From the NCBI RefSeq assembly GCF_001039575.1, contig NZ_JIBT01000002.1, forward strand, positions 1 through 64,000: DNA of 64,000 bases, in the 5' to 3' direction. The notes below the pieces were generated by a model. It worked only from the letters and a program-made list of their open reading frames with translations, was not told the DNA's origin and did not search any database. The DNA comes from Halomonas sp. PR-M31 (GTDB lineage Bacteria; Pseudomonadota; Gammaproteobacteria; Pseudomonadales; Halomonadaceae). This document shows positions 9,051-16,913 of this stretch, piece after piece; within the stretch, counting starts at the first letter, position 1, and each line of letters opens with the position of its first letter. The position numbers and the translations under genes were made by a program.

Positions 9051-9764
9051 ATGTCACCAATAGCCATGTCAAAACGCCATCAGTATGTCGATCTGCTCGC
9101 AAGCCTGCCGGCCTTGCCCGCCACGCCCTTCGGTCGTGAGCCGGTGCCGATCTCGGCGATCCGCTTGGAGCATCGCCTCGAGACGTTGAGCGAGGCCCAT
9201 CAGGTCAGCCTGCAGAGGCTCGAGACATTGCTCGACTGGCAGCATCTGGGCCTGGACGTTTCCACCGATGCCTATCTCCAGCGCTACCGGCAGGCGGCAC
9301 CACAGCTAGCGGAGCACGGCGTGGATGATCTTGTCGAGACGATGCTCGAACGCCACACCCTGGTGACGGCCCTGCGCCGGCGCCGACTGGGCGAACCTGT
9401 GCCAGGTCTGGGCGAGGCCTGGGGGTTCGGCCCGCGCCTGGCCCATATCAGCGCCCATTGGCAGGCATCGCTGTTCGGCGTGGGCGCGGTTTTTCCCTGG
9501 CTCAGTGAGGCCCGGGATCATCTTGAGCACGACCGCCCCTGGGAGCTGGAACGGCTGCTGCTCGAAGAAAGCTGGCGCCGACTTGCTCGGGCGCGCCAAT
9601 ATGATCGTTTCGACTTTCGCGAGGTCGTCATCTACTGGCTGCGCTGGCGTCTGATCGCCGCCTGGCAGCGCTACAACGCCGAGGCGGCACAGCGTCGACT
9701 GCAGGCGGATATCGAACGTGGACTCGGCGATTACGAGACAATCTTTTCGGGAGATGGAAATTGA
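9051..9764 (+). CDS. DUF2764-like V-ATPase operon protein (possible subunit C analogue)
   Basis: 237 residues with no membrane segment. The N-terminus (YVDLLASLPALP) resembles the YYxLVASLP opening of DUF2764 proteins, which sit between subunits E and A in chlamydial and Bacteroidetes V-ATPase operons, exactly the position seen here. Function is not established; since no C, F or G gene is present, a role as the central d/C-type subunit linking shaft and ring is plausible but inferred. A 13-bp sequence (AATAGCCATGTCA) is repeated with a 15-bp period across the start (9044-9056 and 9059-9071), giving two ATG candidates, 9051 and 9066. Confidence 0.7.
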   Translation: MSPIAMSKRHQYVDLLASLPALPATPFGREPVPISAIRLEHRLETLSEAHQVSLQRLETLLDWQHLGLDVSTDAYLQRYRQAAPQLAEHGVDDLVETMLERHTLVTALRRRRLGEPVPGLGEAWGFGPRLAHISAHWQASLFGVGAVFPWLSEARDHLEHDRPWELERLLLEESWRRLARARQYDRFDFREVVIYWLRWRLIAAWQRYNAEAAQRRLQADIERGLGDYETIFSGDGN

Positions 9765-9818
9765 GAATGGCTGACACGGTCCTGCAAGGAGAATGGGCTT
9801 TCCCGTTGGCAAGCCTCC

Positions 9819-9881
9819 GCGAGGGCGCTGTAAACCCGTCCCTGGGCGCTACTTTTGCCCTCCCTGGCAAAAGACCCTCGC
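9819..9881. repeat. Intergenic palindromic repeat, copy 1
   Basis: Outer arms GCGAGGG (9819-9825) and CCCTCGC (9875-9881) enclose an inner hairpin TTTTGCC (9853-9859) / GGCAAAA (9866-9872). The 35 bases from 9824 to 9858 match 57583-57617 with two differences. It lies between the DUF2764 gene and subunit A inside the V-ATPase operon, so it would be transcribed and could form a structured RNA. It looks like a dispersed mini-palindrome family of the REP/MITE kind. Confidence 0.8.
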
Positions 9882-9923
9882 TACGCCTTGCCATCGGCGC
9901 CCATGGTCACTGGGAGTTTGAAA

Positions 9924-11783
9924 ATGATTGTTAAGCAGGAAGTCCATCGCGACTGCCGAGTGGTCAGCGTTCAGGATGACATCGTGGTCATCGAGGCCAC
10001 GGAGCGCTCGAAGGGGCTGATGAAAAACGAGGTGGTCTATATTCTTCCCGTCCAAGGCCAAAAAGATGATGGCAAAAGCCACGAACTGCGCCTCAAGGGA
10101 GAGGTTTTGCGAGTGCAGGGCAAACGCGCGGACGTTCAGGTCTTCGAGGACACCGGCGGCATCAAGATAGGCGACGCGGTGGAACAGACCGGCGAGATGC
10201 TTTCCGTCACTCTGGGTCCTGGTCTACTCGGGCAGATTTACGACGGCCTGCAGAACCCTCTGGAGCAGATCGCCCTGCGCTCAGGCTTCTTCCTGCCTCG
10301 AGGATTGCATCTGGAGGCGCTGGACAAAACCACCAAATGGTCCTTCTCTACTCAGGTGCGCATAGGCGCCAAGCTGCGCGCCGGCGATACGCTCGGCACC
10401 GTGCAGGAAGGCCGTTTCACCCATCGCATCATGGTGCCCTTCGATACCCGAGGGGAACAGGAAGTCAGCTGGATTCAGGAGGGCAGCTTTGCCGTGGATA
10501 TGCCGGTGGCGCGGCTGAAGGATGCGTCCGGTGCCGAGCGTCAAGTCACCCTGGCCCAGCGCTGGCCGGTGCGTACACCACTGCCGAAACGCCTGCTCGA
10601 TAGCGACACCAGCGAACGGCTTTATCCCAGCCGGCCCTTGGACACCACCATCCGGGTGATCGACACTTTCTTTCCTATTGCCACCGGCGGCACCGCCTGT
10701 ATTCCAGGCCCCTTCGGTGCCGGCAAAACGGTGCTGCAGAATCTCATTGCCCGTCATTCCACCGTGGATATCGTGATCATCGTCGCCTGCGGCGAACGGG
10801 CTGGAGAGGTGGTGGAAACCATCACCGAGTTCCCTCAGCTCAACGACCCCACCACCGGCGGCTCACTAATGGATCGCACGGTAATCATCTGCAACACCTC
10901 CTCGATGCCGGTGGCCGCCCGGGAAGCCTCCATCTATACCGGTATTACCCTTGGCGAATATTACCGCCAGATGGGACTCAACGTGCTGATGATCGCCGAC
11001 TCCACCTCGCGCTGGGCCCAGGCAATGCGTGAAACCTCCGGGCGCATGGAGGAGATTCCCGGCGAAGAGGCCTACCCTGCCTATCTGGACTCGGCGGTGC
11101 GCAGCGTCTACGAACGCGCCGGGGTGATCCGCAACAACGCAGGCGACAGCGGTAGCCTGACCCTGATCGGCACTGTCTCGCCTTCCGGGGGCAACTTCGA
11201 GGAGCCGGTGACCCAAGCGACCCTCGCCACGGTCAAGGCGTTTCTCGGCCTGTCTTCGGATCGTGCCTACAAGCGCTTCTACCCGGCGGTGGACCCGCTG
11301 CTGTCCTGGTCCCGCTACCGGGCGCAACTCGAGCCCGCCATTGCCGAGCGTCTCGGCGCTGAGTGGCCGGCACGCATCGATGCGCTGCTCAAGCTTTTGC
11401 ACGACGGGGAAGACGTCAATCAGATGATGCAGGTCACCGGGGATGAAGGTATCACCCTTGAGGACTTTCTCACCTATCAAAAGGCGAGCTTCCTCGACCT
11501 GGTCTACTTGCAGCAGGACGCCTTCGATGACGTGGACGGCAGCACGTCCCCGGAGCGACAGCGGCGCAGTCTGGCATTGATTTATCCGCTGGTCAGTTCG
11601 GAGTATGCCTTCGATGACAAGGAAGCCATTCGCGAATACTTCACCGCCCTCGCAAGCGAGATGAAGAATCTCAACTATGCGGCGCTCGATTCGAGTGAAT
11701 ACCGGCGCCACTACGCAGAGATTGAAAAACTAGCCCAAGAAGTTGGGCTCGAGATTAGCGCGCCATCACAAGATTCGACCTAA
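9924..11783 (+). CDS. atpA: V-type ATPase catalytic subunit A
   Basis: Catalytic ATP-hydrolysing or -synthesising subunit of V1, 619 residues. Walker A is GPFGAGKTVLQ; the catalytic Glu segment is ACGERAGEVVE; Walker B is in LNVLMIADSTSRWAQA. The V-type-specific non-homologous insert (about residues 110-190) includes LGPGLLGQIYDGLQNPLE. Across its length it looks closest to the chlamydial-type A subunits rather than the archaeal ones. Start at 9924: GGGAG lies 7 bases upstream. It is the last gene of the operon, downstream of a palindromic repeat, whereas A precedes B in most operons. Confidence 0.94.
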   Translation: MIVKQEVHRDCRVVSVQDDIVVIEATERSKGLMKNEVVYILPVQGQKDDGKSHELRLKGEVLRVQGKRADVQVFEDTGGIKIGDAVEQTGEMLSVTLGPGLLGQIYDGLQNPLEQIALRSGFFLPRGLHLEALDKTTKWSFSTQVRIGAKLRAGDTLGTVQEGRFTHRIMVPFDTRGEQEVSWIQEGSFAVDMPVARLKDASGAERQVTLAQRWPVRTPLPKRLLDSDTSERLYPSRPLDTTIRVIDTFFPIATGGTACIPGPFGAGKTVLQNLIARHSTVDIVIIVACGERAGEVVETITEFPQLNDPTTGGSLMDRTVIICNTSSMPVAAREASIYTGITLGEYYRQMGLNVLMIADSTSRWAQAMRETSGRMEEIPGEEAYPAYLDSAVRSVYERAGVIRNNAGDSGSLTLIGTVSPSGGNFEEPVTQATLATVKAFLGLSSDRAYKRFYPAVDPLLSWSRYRAQLEPAIAERLGAEWPARIDALLKLLHDGEDVNQMMQVTGDEGITLEDFLTYQKASFLDLVYLQQDAFDDVDGSTSPERQRRSLALIYPLVSSEYAFDDKEAIREYFTALASEMKNLNYAALDSSEYRRHYAEIEKLAQEVGLEISAPSQDST

Positions 11784-11870
11784 CTTGTGTTATTTGGCAG
11801 CATGGAGAAGTCGTGCATTCCCTTGAGTAATGCAGTGCTCCTGAGGCCTACCGATTAGGAGTTGATCAAT

Positions 11871-13628
11871 ATGAATCAATATCGTCAGCCATCTTCCCTA
11901 CTTGCCAGTCGCTACGCACCGCGCATGATGGACCAGGCGTTCAAGGCGAACATGTCCACCCTGACCGGAGGTATCACGCCAGCTGGAACATCAGCAGTGA
12001 TTTATGAATGGCTCGTCCATCTCGCCATGTCGCCGGGCAAGCAGATGGAACTAGCCGAGGATATAAGCTTCAAGGTCGAGCACCTGCTGCGTCACATTCG
12101 AAGAGCCAACGCCTTCATGGGTACAGAGCCCTGCATCGAGCCAACGCTTCAGGATGATCGTTTTTCCGGTGACGCCTGGTCCCGCTGGCCCTACAGTGTT
12201 ATCTACCAGTCGTTTCTGCTTCAGCAGGCATGGTGGGAAAACGCCTCCACCAATATCGACGGCTTGTCACAGAGTACCGAAAACATGGTGTCCTTCATCG
12301 GGCGCCAGATGCTGGATCGCTGGTCGCCCTCTAACTTTCCCTGGCTCAACCCGGAAGTGATCGACGCAACCCTCAAGCAGGGCGGCATGAACTTCCTGCG
12401 TGGCTGGGAGAACTTCTGCGAAGACAGGGAACGACGAATGACCGGCTGCCCGCCAGCGGGTGCAGAGCAATTCAAGGTCGGCGAGAATCTTGCGACCACG
12501 CCGGGCAAAGTCGTCTATCGCAACCAGCTGATCGAGCTTATCCAGTACACCCCGACCACCAAGAAGGTCTACGCGGAGCCAGTATTGATCGTGCCCGCCT
12601 GGATCATGAAGTATTACATTCTCGACCTGACGCCGGAGAAATCTCTGGTGCGCTATCTAGTGGATCAAGGCCATACGGTCTTCATGATCTCCTGGCGCAA
12701 CCCGACGTCTGAAGATCGCGACCTGGGCATGGGCGACTATCGTCGACTTGGCCCCGCAGCGGCGCTGGACATCGTATCCGCCATTATTCCGGATCAAAAG
12801 ATCCACGCGGTGGGCTATTGCCTCGGTGGCACGCTGCTTTCGATTCAAGCCGCCACCATGGCGCGCGACGGTGACAATCGCTTGGCCTCGATGAGCACCC
12901 TCGCGACCCAAGTCGACTTCACCGAGGCCGGTGAACTATCGCTTTTCATCACTCGAAGCCAGGTCGACTATCTCGAAAGCATGATGCAGGAGCGGGGCTA
13001 TCTCGACGGGAGCCAAATGGCCGGCGCCTTCCAGCTGCTGCGTTCCAACGATCTTGTCTGGTCACGAATGGTGCGCGAATACATGCTGGGCGAGCGCCAA
13101 CCCATGATCGCGCTGATGGCCTGGAACGCCGATACGACACGCATGCCTTACAAGATGCATTCCCAGTATCTGCGCTGGCTCTATCTCGACAACGACCTCG
13201 CTGCTGGGCGCTACATCGTCGGTGACCGCCCTATTGCCATCACCGACATCAACGTGCCGCTTTTCGCCGTGGCAACCCAAAGCGATCACGTCGCTCCCTG
13301 GCGCTCCGCCTACAAGATTCATCTGCTGTCCGATGCAGAAGAAGTCACCTTCCTGCTCACCAGCGGCGGCCACAACGCCGGCATCGTCAGCGAGCCGGGG
13401 CATCCGAGGCGCGTCTATCAGGTCGAAACGCGTAAGGAAGGAGAAAACTACATCGATCCAGATACCTGGCAGCAAACCATGCCTCGGCAAAAAGGCTCCT
13501 GGTGGCCGGTCTGGCAGGCCTGGCTGGTGGAGCGTTCATCCAAGGAGCAGGCTGCACCACCGGAGATGGGCGGGCAGGACTATTCCCCTATCGCGGATGC
13601 GCCAGGTACTTATGTAATGCAGCAATGA
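11871..13628 (+). CDS. phaC: Polyhydroxyalkanoate synthase, class I
   Basis: Polymerises (R)-3-hydroxyacyl-CoA into PHA on carbon-storage granules. The 585-residue protein has the lipase-like box GYCLGG with nucleophile Cys317, Asp472 (SDHVAPW) and His501 (GGHNAGI), close in spacing to Cys319-Asp480-His508 of Cupriavidus necator. Length and residue spacing indicate class I (short-chain substrates), with no PhaE/PhaR partner needed. Start at 11871: AGGAG ends 9 bases upstream; a TTG at 11862 is less likely. No phaA, phaB or phasin gene is adjacent, so it is a stand-alone gene with its own terminator. Confidence 0.92.
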   Translation: MNQYRQPSSLLASRYAPRMMDQAFKANMSTLTGGITPAGTSAVIYEWLVHLAMSPGKQMELAEDISFKVEHLLRHIRRANAFMGTEPCIEPTLQDDRFSGDAWSRWPYSVIYQSFLLQQAWWENASTNIDGLSQSTENMVSFIGRQMLDRWSPSNFPWLNPEVIDATLKQGGMNFLRGWENFCEDRERRMTGCPPAGAEQFKVGENLATTPGKVVYRNQLIELIQYTPTTKKVYAEPVLIVPAWIMKYYILDLTPEKSLVRYLVDQGHTVFMISWRNPTSEDRDLGMGDYRRLGPAAALDIVSAIIPDQKIHAVGYCLGGTLLSIQAATMARDGDNRLASMSTLATQVDFTEAGELSLFITRSQVDYLESMMQERGYLDGSQMAGAFQLLRSNDLVWSRMVREYMLGERQPMIALMAWNADTTRMPYKMHSQYLRWLYLDNDLAAGRYIVGDRPIAITDINVPLFAVATQSDHVAPWRSAYKIHLLSDAEEVTFLLTSGGHNAGIVSEPGHPRRVYQVETRKEGENYIDPDTWQQTMPRQKGSWWPVWQAWLVERSSKEQAAPPEMGGQDYSPIADAPGTYVMQQ

Positions 13629-13650
13629 AATTTCCATGGAAGTAAAAAAT

Positions 13651-13688
13651 AGCGCCACTATCTTTGAGAGGTAGTGGCGCTGGTTTTT
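13651..13688 (+). terminator. Intrinsic terminator of phaC
   Basis: AGCGCCACTA (13651-13660) pairs with TAGTGGCGCT (13672-13681), followed by GGTTTTT. Confidence 0.85.
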
Positions 13689-13815
13689 GCACGGCAACTA
13701 CATGACATTTTATCTTTCAAAGACGGCTTGTTCCGCCAAACGTCTGGCGCGCTTGCCTGCCAGATATTCTGCCTACAAAACCTTCGAAAATCGCCTGGCA
13801 TACATCGTTCCATGC

Positions 13816-14370
13816 TCAGCTCTGATCGAAACGTTTTGCAGTCATACGTATAAGCGTATCGTCATGCTTGATGAAGTGATGATAAAGCGCCGCCGCGAAA
13901 TGACCGAGCACCAGCGCGACGAACAACCAGGAAATCTGTGCGTGCCATTCGCCCAGCGCGACGGCCCAGGGAATCTCATTCTTGCTCTCGGCAACGAGCT
14001 CGATGCCCAGAAATCCAAGGCCGTGACCTCCCCCCACCATGAGCAGAATGCCTGTCACCGGCATCAACACCATGCACGCATAGAGCAGAAAATGTCCGCC
14101 TTTAGCCAGAAGCTGCATGGCGCCCTGGCCATGTACTTCGGGACGCCGTTGTCGCTGGCTCAACATCCAGATGATTCTAAGTGATACGAGCACAAGCAAT
14201 AACAAACCAATATCAACATGCCAAGGCACTATATTGTTACCGATCCAGTGCTCTCCCTCGTTGATATAACCACCAAGTGCCATGAATTGAACAATGATAA
14301 GAAGCGCCATTGTCCAGTGAAATAGGAGACTGATAACGCCGTAACGCCGCTGTGTGTCCTGATAAGTCAT
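13816..14370 (-). CDS. Cytochrome b561 (prokaryotic, CybB-type)
   Basis: 184 residues, four membrane helices, with His residues in helices 1, 2 and 4 suited to bind two b hemes (RYGVISLLFHW, VPWHVDIG, FVALVLGHFAAALYHHF). Members oxidise quinol or move electrons across the inner membrane, and some act as superoxide:ubiquinone oxidoreductases. AAGGAG precedes the ATG. It is the last gene of a PepSY / cytochrome b / cytochrome b561 unit. Electron donor and acceptor are unknown. Confidence 0.85.
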   Translation of the reverse strand: MTYQDTQRRYGVISLLFHWTMALLIIVQFMALGGYINEGEHWIGNNIVPWHVDIGLLLLVLVSLRIIWMLSQRQRRPEVHGQGAMQLLAKGGHFLLYACMVLMPVTGILLMVGGGHGLGFLGIELVAESKNEIPWAVALGEWHAQISWLFVALVLGHFAAALYHHFIKHDDTLIRMTAKRFDQS

Positions 14371-14461
14371 TGCTCACTCCTTATATGATGATTAAAAAAA
14401 TAAGCCATCTCCGCCACTGATTCTCGAGACCATTCACGCGGCTTCCGAGCATAGGCAGACG

Positions 14462-15016
14462 TCAATAACGCCGCTTATAGCCGGTCATCATGGAACGAAT
14501 CAGATTCTCGCGATGATGGAAGCTTTCATAGATTGCCGCTGCCACATGAAGCCCAATCGCTATGAGAGTGACGTTCACCGATATTTCATGTATCTCCTCG
14601 ATCGTCTTGCTGCCCCAGCCCCAGTCAGTGGTCATCAGCCAGCCGCTAACGCCGATCACGCCGACAGCGATGAGCAGCAAAAGAATCATGATCGCCGCCG
14701 CGGGATTATGGCCAAGATAGCGCGGCTCCTGGCCTCGGATCATCTGGCGCACATAATTCGCCAGCTTTGCCGGCCCGGGTACGAAATCGCTGAAACGTGC
14801 ATGACGGCTGCCGATTACGCCCCAGATCAAGCGAAAAGCCACCAGACCCAATGCCACATAGCCAGCCCATTCGTGAATGGTGCGATTGCTCTCGACGATG
14901 AAGTAGGCGACGGCAAATGCCGTCACCAGACTCCAGTGGAAGATGCGTACCGCCGGGTCCCAGACCTTGACCCGATCAGCCCGGGCCACAGTGCTGGTTT
15001 CCCCGTTATCAGTCAT
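14462..15016 (-). CDS. Diheme cytochrome b (Ni/Fe-hydrogenase b-type / cytochrome b561 superfamily)
   Basis: About 184 residues with four membrane helices. WDPAVRIFHWSLVTAF is the first-helix His signature of the cytochrome b/b6 family that includes HyaC and thiosulfate reductase cytochrome b; further His are in IHEWAGYVALG and IAIGLHVAAAIYESFHH. It likely carries electrons between quinones and periplasmic partners. Start at 15016: GGAGGAG lies just upstream, inside the end of the PepSY gene, with an 8-bp overlap that suggests coupling. The frame extends to 15055 without a better start. Confidence 0.85.
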   Translation of the reverse strand: MTDNGETSTVARADRVKVWDPAVRIFHWSLVTAFAVAYFIVESNRTIHEWAGYVALGLVAFRLIWGVIGSRHARFSDFVPGPAKLANYVRQMIRGQEPRYLGHNPAAAIMILLLLIAVGVIGVSGWLMTTDWGWGSKTIEEIHEISVNVTLIAIGLHVAAAIYESFHHRENLIRSMMTGYKRRY

Positions 15017-15284
15017 TGCGATGCTCCTCCACGGCCTCACCATTGACCGGGTCAAAGTAGATTTCGACCTTCACCCCGTCCTTGTCTTCTCCATAGATTT
15101 CGTAGCAATTGGTGTCGGTAACGACGAATCGATCGATCTGGTAACCCTGATCCTCGAGCTGCTGTTGCATGGCGTCCTCGCCCATCCATTCGGACTCCGG
15201 CGCATCGGTGCATTGAGGAGCAGCGACGGCGACACCGGCAAACGACAGAGCAGCGGCAACAACCAGCACATGACGAATTTGCAT
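15009..15284 (-). CDS. Periplasmic PepSY-domain protein, paralogue 1
   Basis: 91 residues with a signal peptide (hydrophobic core, then VAVA-AP). The mature part is one PepSY domain: two Cys, an EWMGEDAMQQQLEDQGYQI segment and CYEIYGEDKDGVKVEIYFDP. It is clearly paralogous to the protein at 19060-19395. PepSY domains occur in protease inhibitors and in membrane flavoreductases; here the link is to cytochromes b. AAGGAG lies upstream of the ATG at 15284. It overlaps the cytochrome b gene by 8 bp. Confidence 0.82.
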   Translation of the reverse strand: MQIRHVLVVAAALSFAGVAVAAPQCTDAPESEWMGEDAMQQQLEDQGYQIDRFVVTDTNCYEIYGEDKDGVKVEIYFDPVNGEAVEEHRND

Positions 15285-15325
15285 AAAAACTCTCCTTTTC
15301 ACGGCCTTGATCATGTCTTACGGGC

Positions 15326-15344
15326 ACATGCCAAATCGGCATGT
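15326..15344. other. Short hairpin upstream of PepSY gene
   Basis: ACATGCC and GGCATGT form a 7-bp inverted repeat with a 5-base spacer, about 40 bp upstream of the PepSY start. It could be an operator or a 5' leader hairpin; no family is recognised. Confidence 0.35.
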
Positions 15345-15504
15345 CGTCATCGTGGCAAGCCAACCTGACACGAGGCTTAAAAGACGTCTTTAATATTGAA
15401 AAAAGTGGAGGATATACGTGATTTCTGTATTCCCTTTTGCGAACGACAAGAATACGGACAGTCGTTATTATCGAGGGATGTCGCTAACTCTTTTGGCATG
15501 GGAT

Positions 15505-15529
15505 ACGGCGTGGATTGGCACCACGCCGT
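15505..15529 (-). terminator. Strong hairpin downstream of di-heme peroxidase gene
   Basis: ACGGCGTGG (15505-15513) and CCACGCCGT (15521-15529) form a 9-bp GC-rich stem just after the stop codon at 15538. No clear U-run follows, so termination is likely but not certain. Confidence 0.5.
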
Positions 15530-15537
15530 CATTCAGA

Positions 15538-16589
15538 TTACTGATCGATACCCAGCTCCGGGCGCGGCGTGTCCGCGTTGCTAGGTGGCAAAATGGGATA
15601 TTCCACCCGGGGTTGCTCGCCGGTCAGGCTATGCAGGAATGCGGTGATCGACTCTACTTCCTCGTCGTTCAACTCGGCCCCTAGTTGCGCCGTTCCCATT
15701 ACCGCCACCGCCTGCTTCAAATCCCAGGCCTTGCCAGTGTGGAAATACGGTGGCGTCAGGGCAATGTTGCGTAGACTTGGCACTTTATAGACGTACTCAT
15801 CGGAGGCGGACTCCGTCACCGCGAAGCGCCCCTTGTCTTCCGGCGGCAGGAAATCGGCACCGGGTTTTTCCACCACGCCAAAGGGTTGATATTGATCGCC
15901 TCCAAGATTGATGCCGCTATGACAGGCGGCACAGCCCTTGTTGACGAACAGATCGAGCCCAGCCTTCTGCTGATCGCTCAAGGCATTGGCATCCCCCTTC
16001 AGATATTGATCGAAAGGCGCATTGGGCGTGATCAACGTTGCCTCGAACAAAGCGATCACATCCTGGATATTGTCAATATTGATGGCATTTTCCGCCTCAG
16101 GAAACGCCTCCTCGAAAGCGGGTTGATAACCGGGAATACCCTCGATCATTTCCACCGCGTGCTCGTGGGTAGTAGCCATCTCTACCGGATTGATCAAGGG
16201 ACCACCCGCCTGTTCGGCGAGATCCGCAGCGCGCCCATCCCAGAACTGGGCGGTGTTGAATACCGCATTGAGCACCGTAGGTGAGTTACGTCCCCCTAGC
16301 TGCCAGCGATGGCCGATCGAGGTTTCCAGCATATCGACCCCGCCGAGCCCGACCAGGTGGCAGGTATTGCAGCTGATGGCATGGCTTTTCGACAGTCTTG
16401 GCTCGAAATAGAGCATCTTGCCAAGCTCCACCTTGGCAGGCGTGCTGGGATTGCCTTCCATCTCTGGTGGCTGCTCGGGAATTGGCTTGAACAGCGCCTG
16501 GGCGCGGCTCATCAATTCATCCTCCGCGGCCAAGGCGCCCCTGCCACTACCACTCCAACCAACATCAGTACCAGGCTTCGTTTTTGCAT
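15538..16589 (-). CDS. Periplasmic di-heme cytochrome c peroxidase (CcpA/MauG family), apparent frameshift in signal peptide
   Basis: Reduces H2O2 to water with electrons from a small c-type cytochrome. Two CxxCH heme sites are visible, CNTCH and CAACH, with family segments VGLGGVDMLETSIGHRW, RNSPTVLNAVFNTAQFWDGRA and KVPSLRNIALTPPYFHTG. The frame from 16533 has no export signal. Upstream, AAGGGAG then an ATG at 16589 encodes a good signal peptide (MQKRSLVLMLVGVVVAG) in another frame. Adding one C to the CCCC run at 16538-16541 joins them as ...VVVAGGALA-AEDEL, a perfect signal-peptidase site, giving 350 residues. Most likely one intact gene with a base-call error; a true frameshift would leave an unexported apoprotein. 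Confidence 0.85.
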
Positions 16590-16913
16590 GCTGATCTCCC
16601 TTGTCATGCGATGAACTACCCTGCCCCTCATTGAGGCATGAACGCCTTACAGGAAGCTTAAGCTCACGAGATCAGCAGTTTTTGTCTGCTCCGGCGTCGA
16701 GCCTGCTGGGCTGGTTACCCACCGATTCAAGCTCGACGAGTTCGAGAAGAGCTAGGATATCTTCAGCGTCTCGGCTATCGGATACCGGCACAGGTATTCC
16801 TGAGTGAGTGCTCAGGAGCCCTGAAAACGGCAGGTGCTGCACTTATTACTTGAATTCAGAGAGTCGAGCGCTTGTCGCTCCAACAGCATGCCGTTGATAT
16901 TGGTCAGGGGAGC
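16590..16913. other. Intergenic region between peroxidase and sensor kinase genes
   Basis: No gene can be supported. A minus-strand frame of about 45 codons ending near 16675 (acidic, ILALLELVELESV) has only a weak GTG start, so I do not call it. The region carries the peroxidase promoter on the minus strand and the 3' end of the two-component operon. Confidence 0.3.

Noticed and set aside
13687-14184. Plus-strand open frame over cytochrome b561
   Set aside because: Antisense to a clear membrane cytochrome gene and starts beyond the phaC terminator without a ribosome binding site.
15044-15056. TTGAC-CGG-GTCAA resembling an FNR site
   Set aside because: The spacer is 3 rather than 4 bases and it lies inside the PepSY coding sequence.
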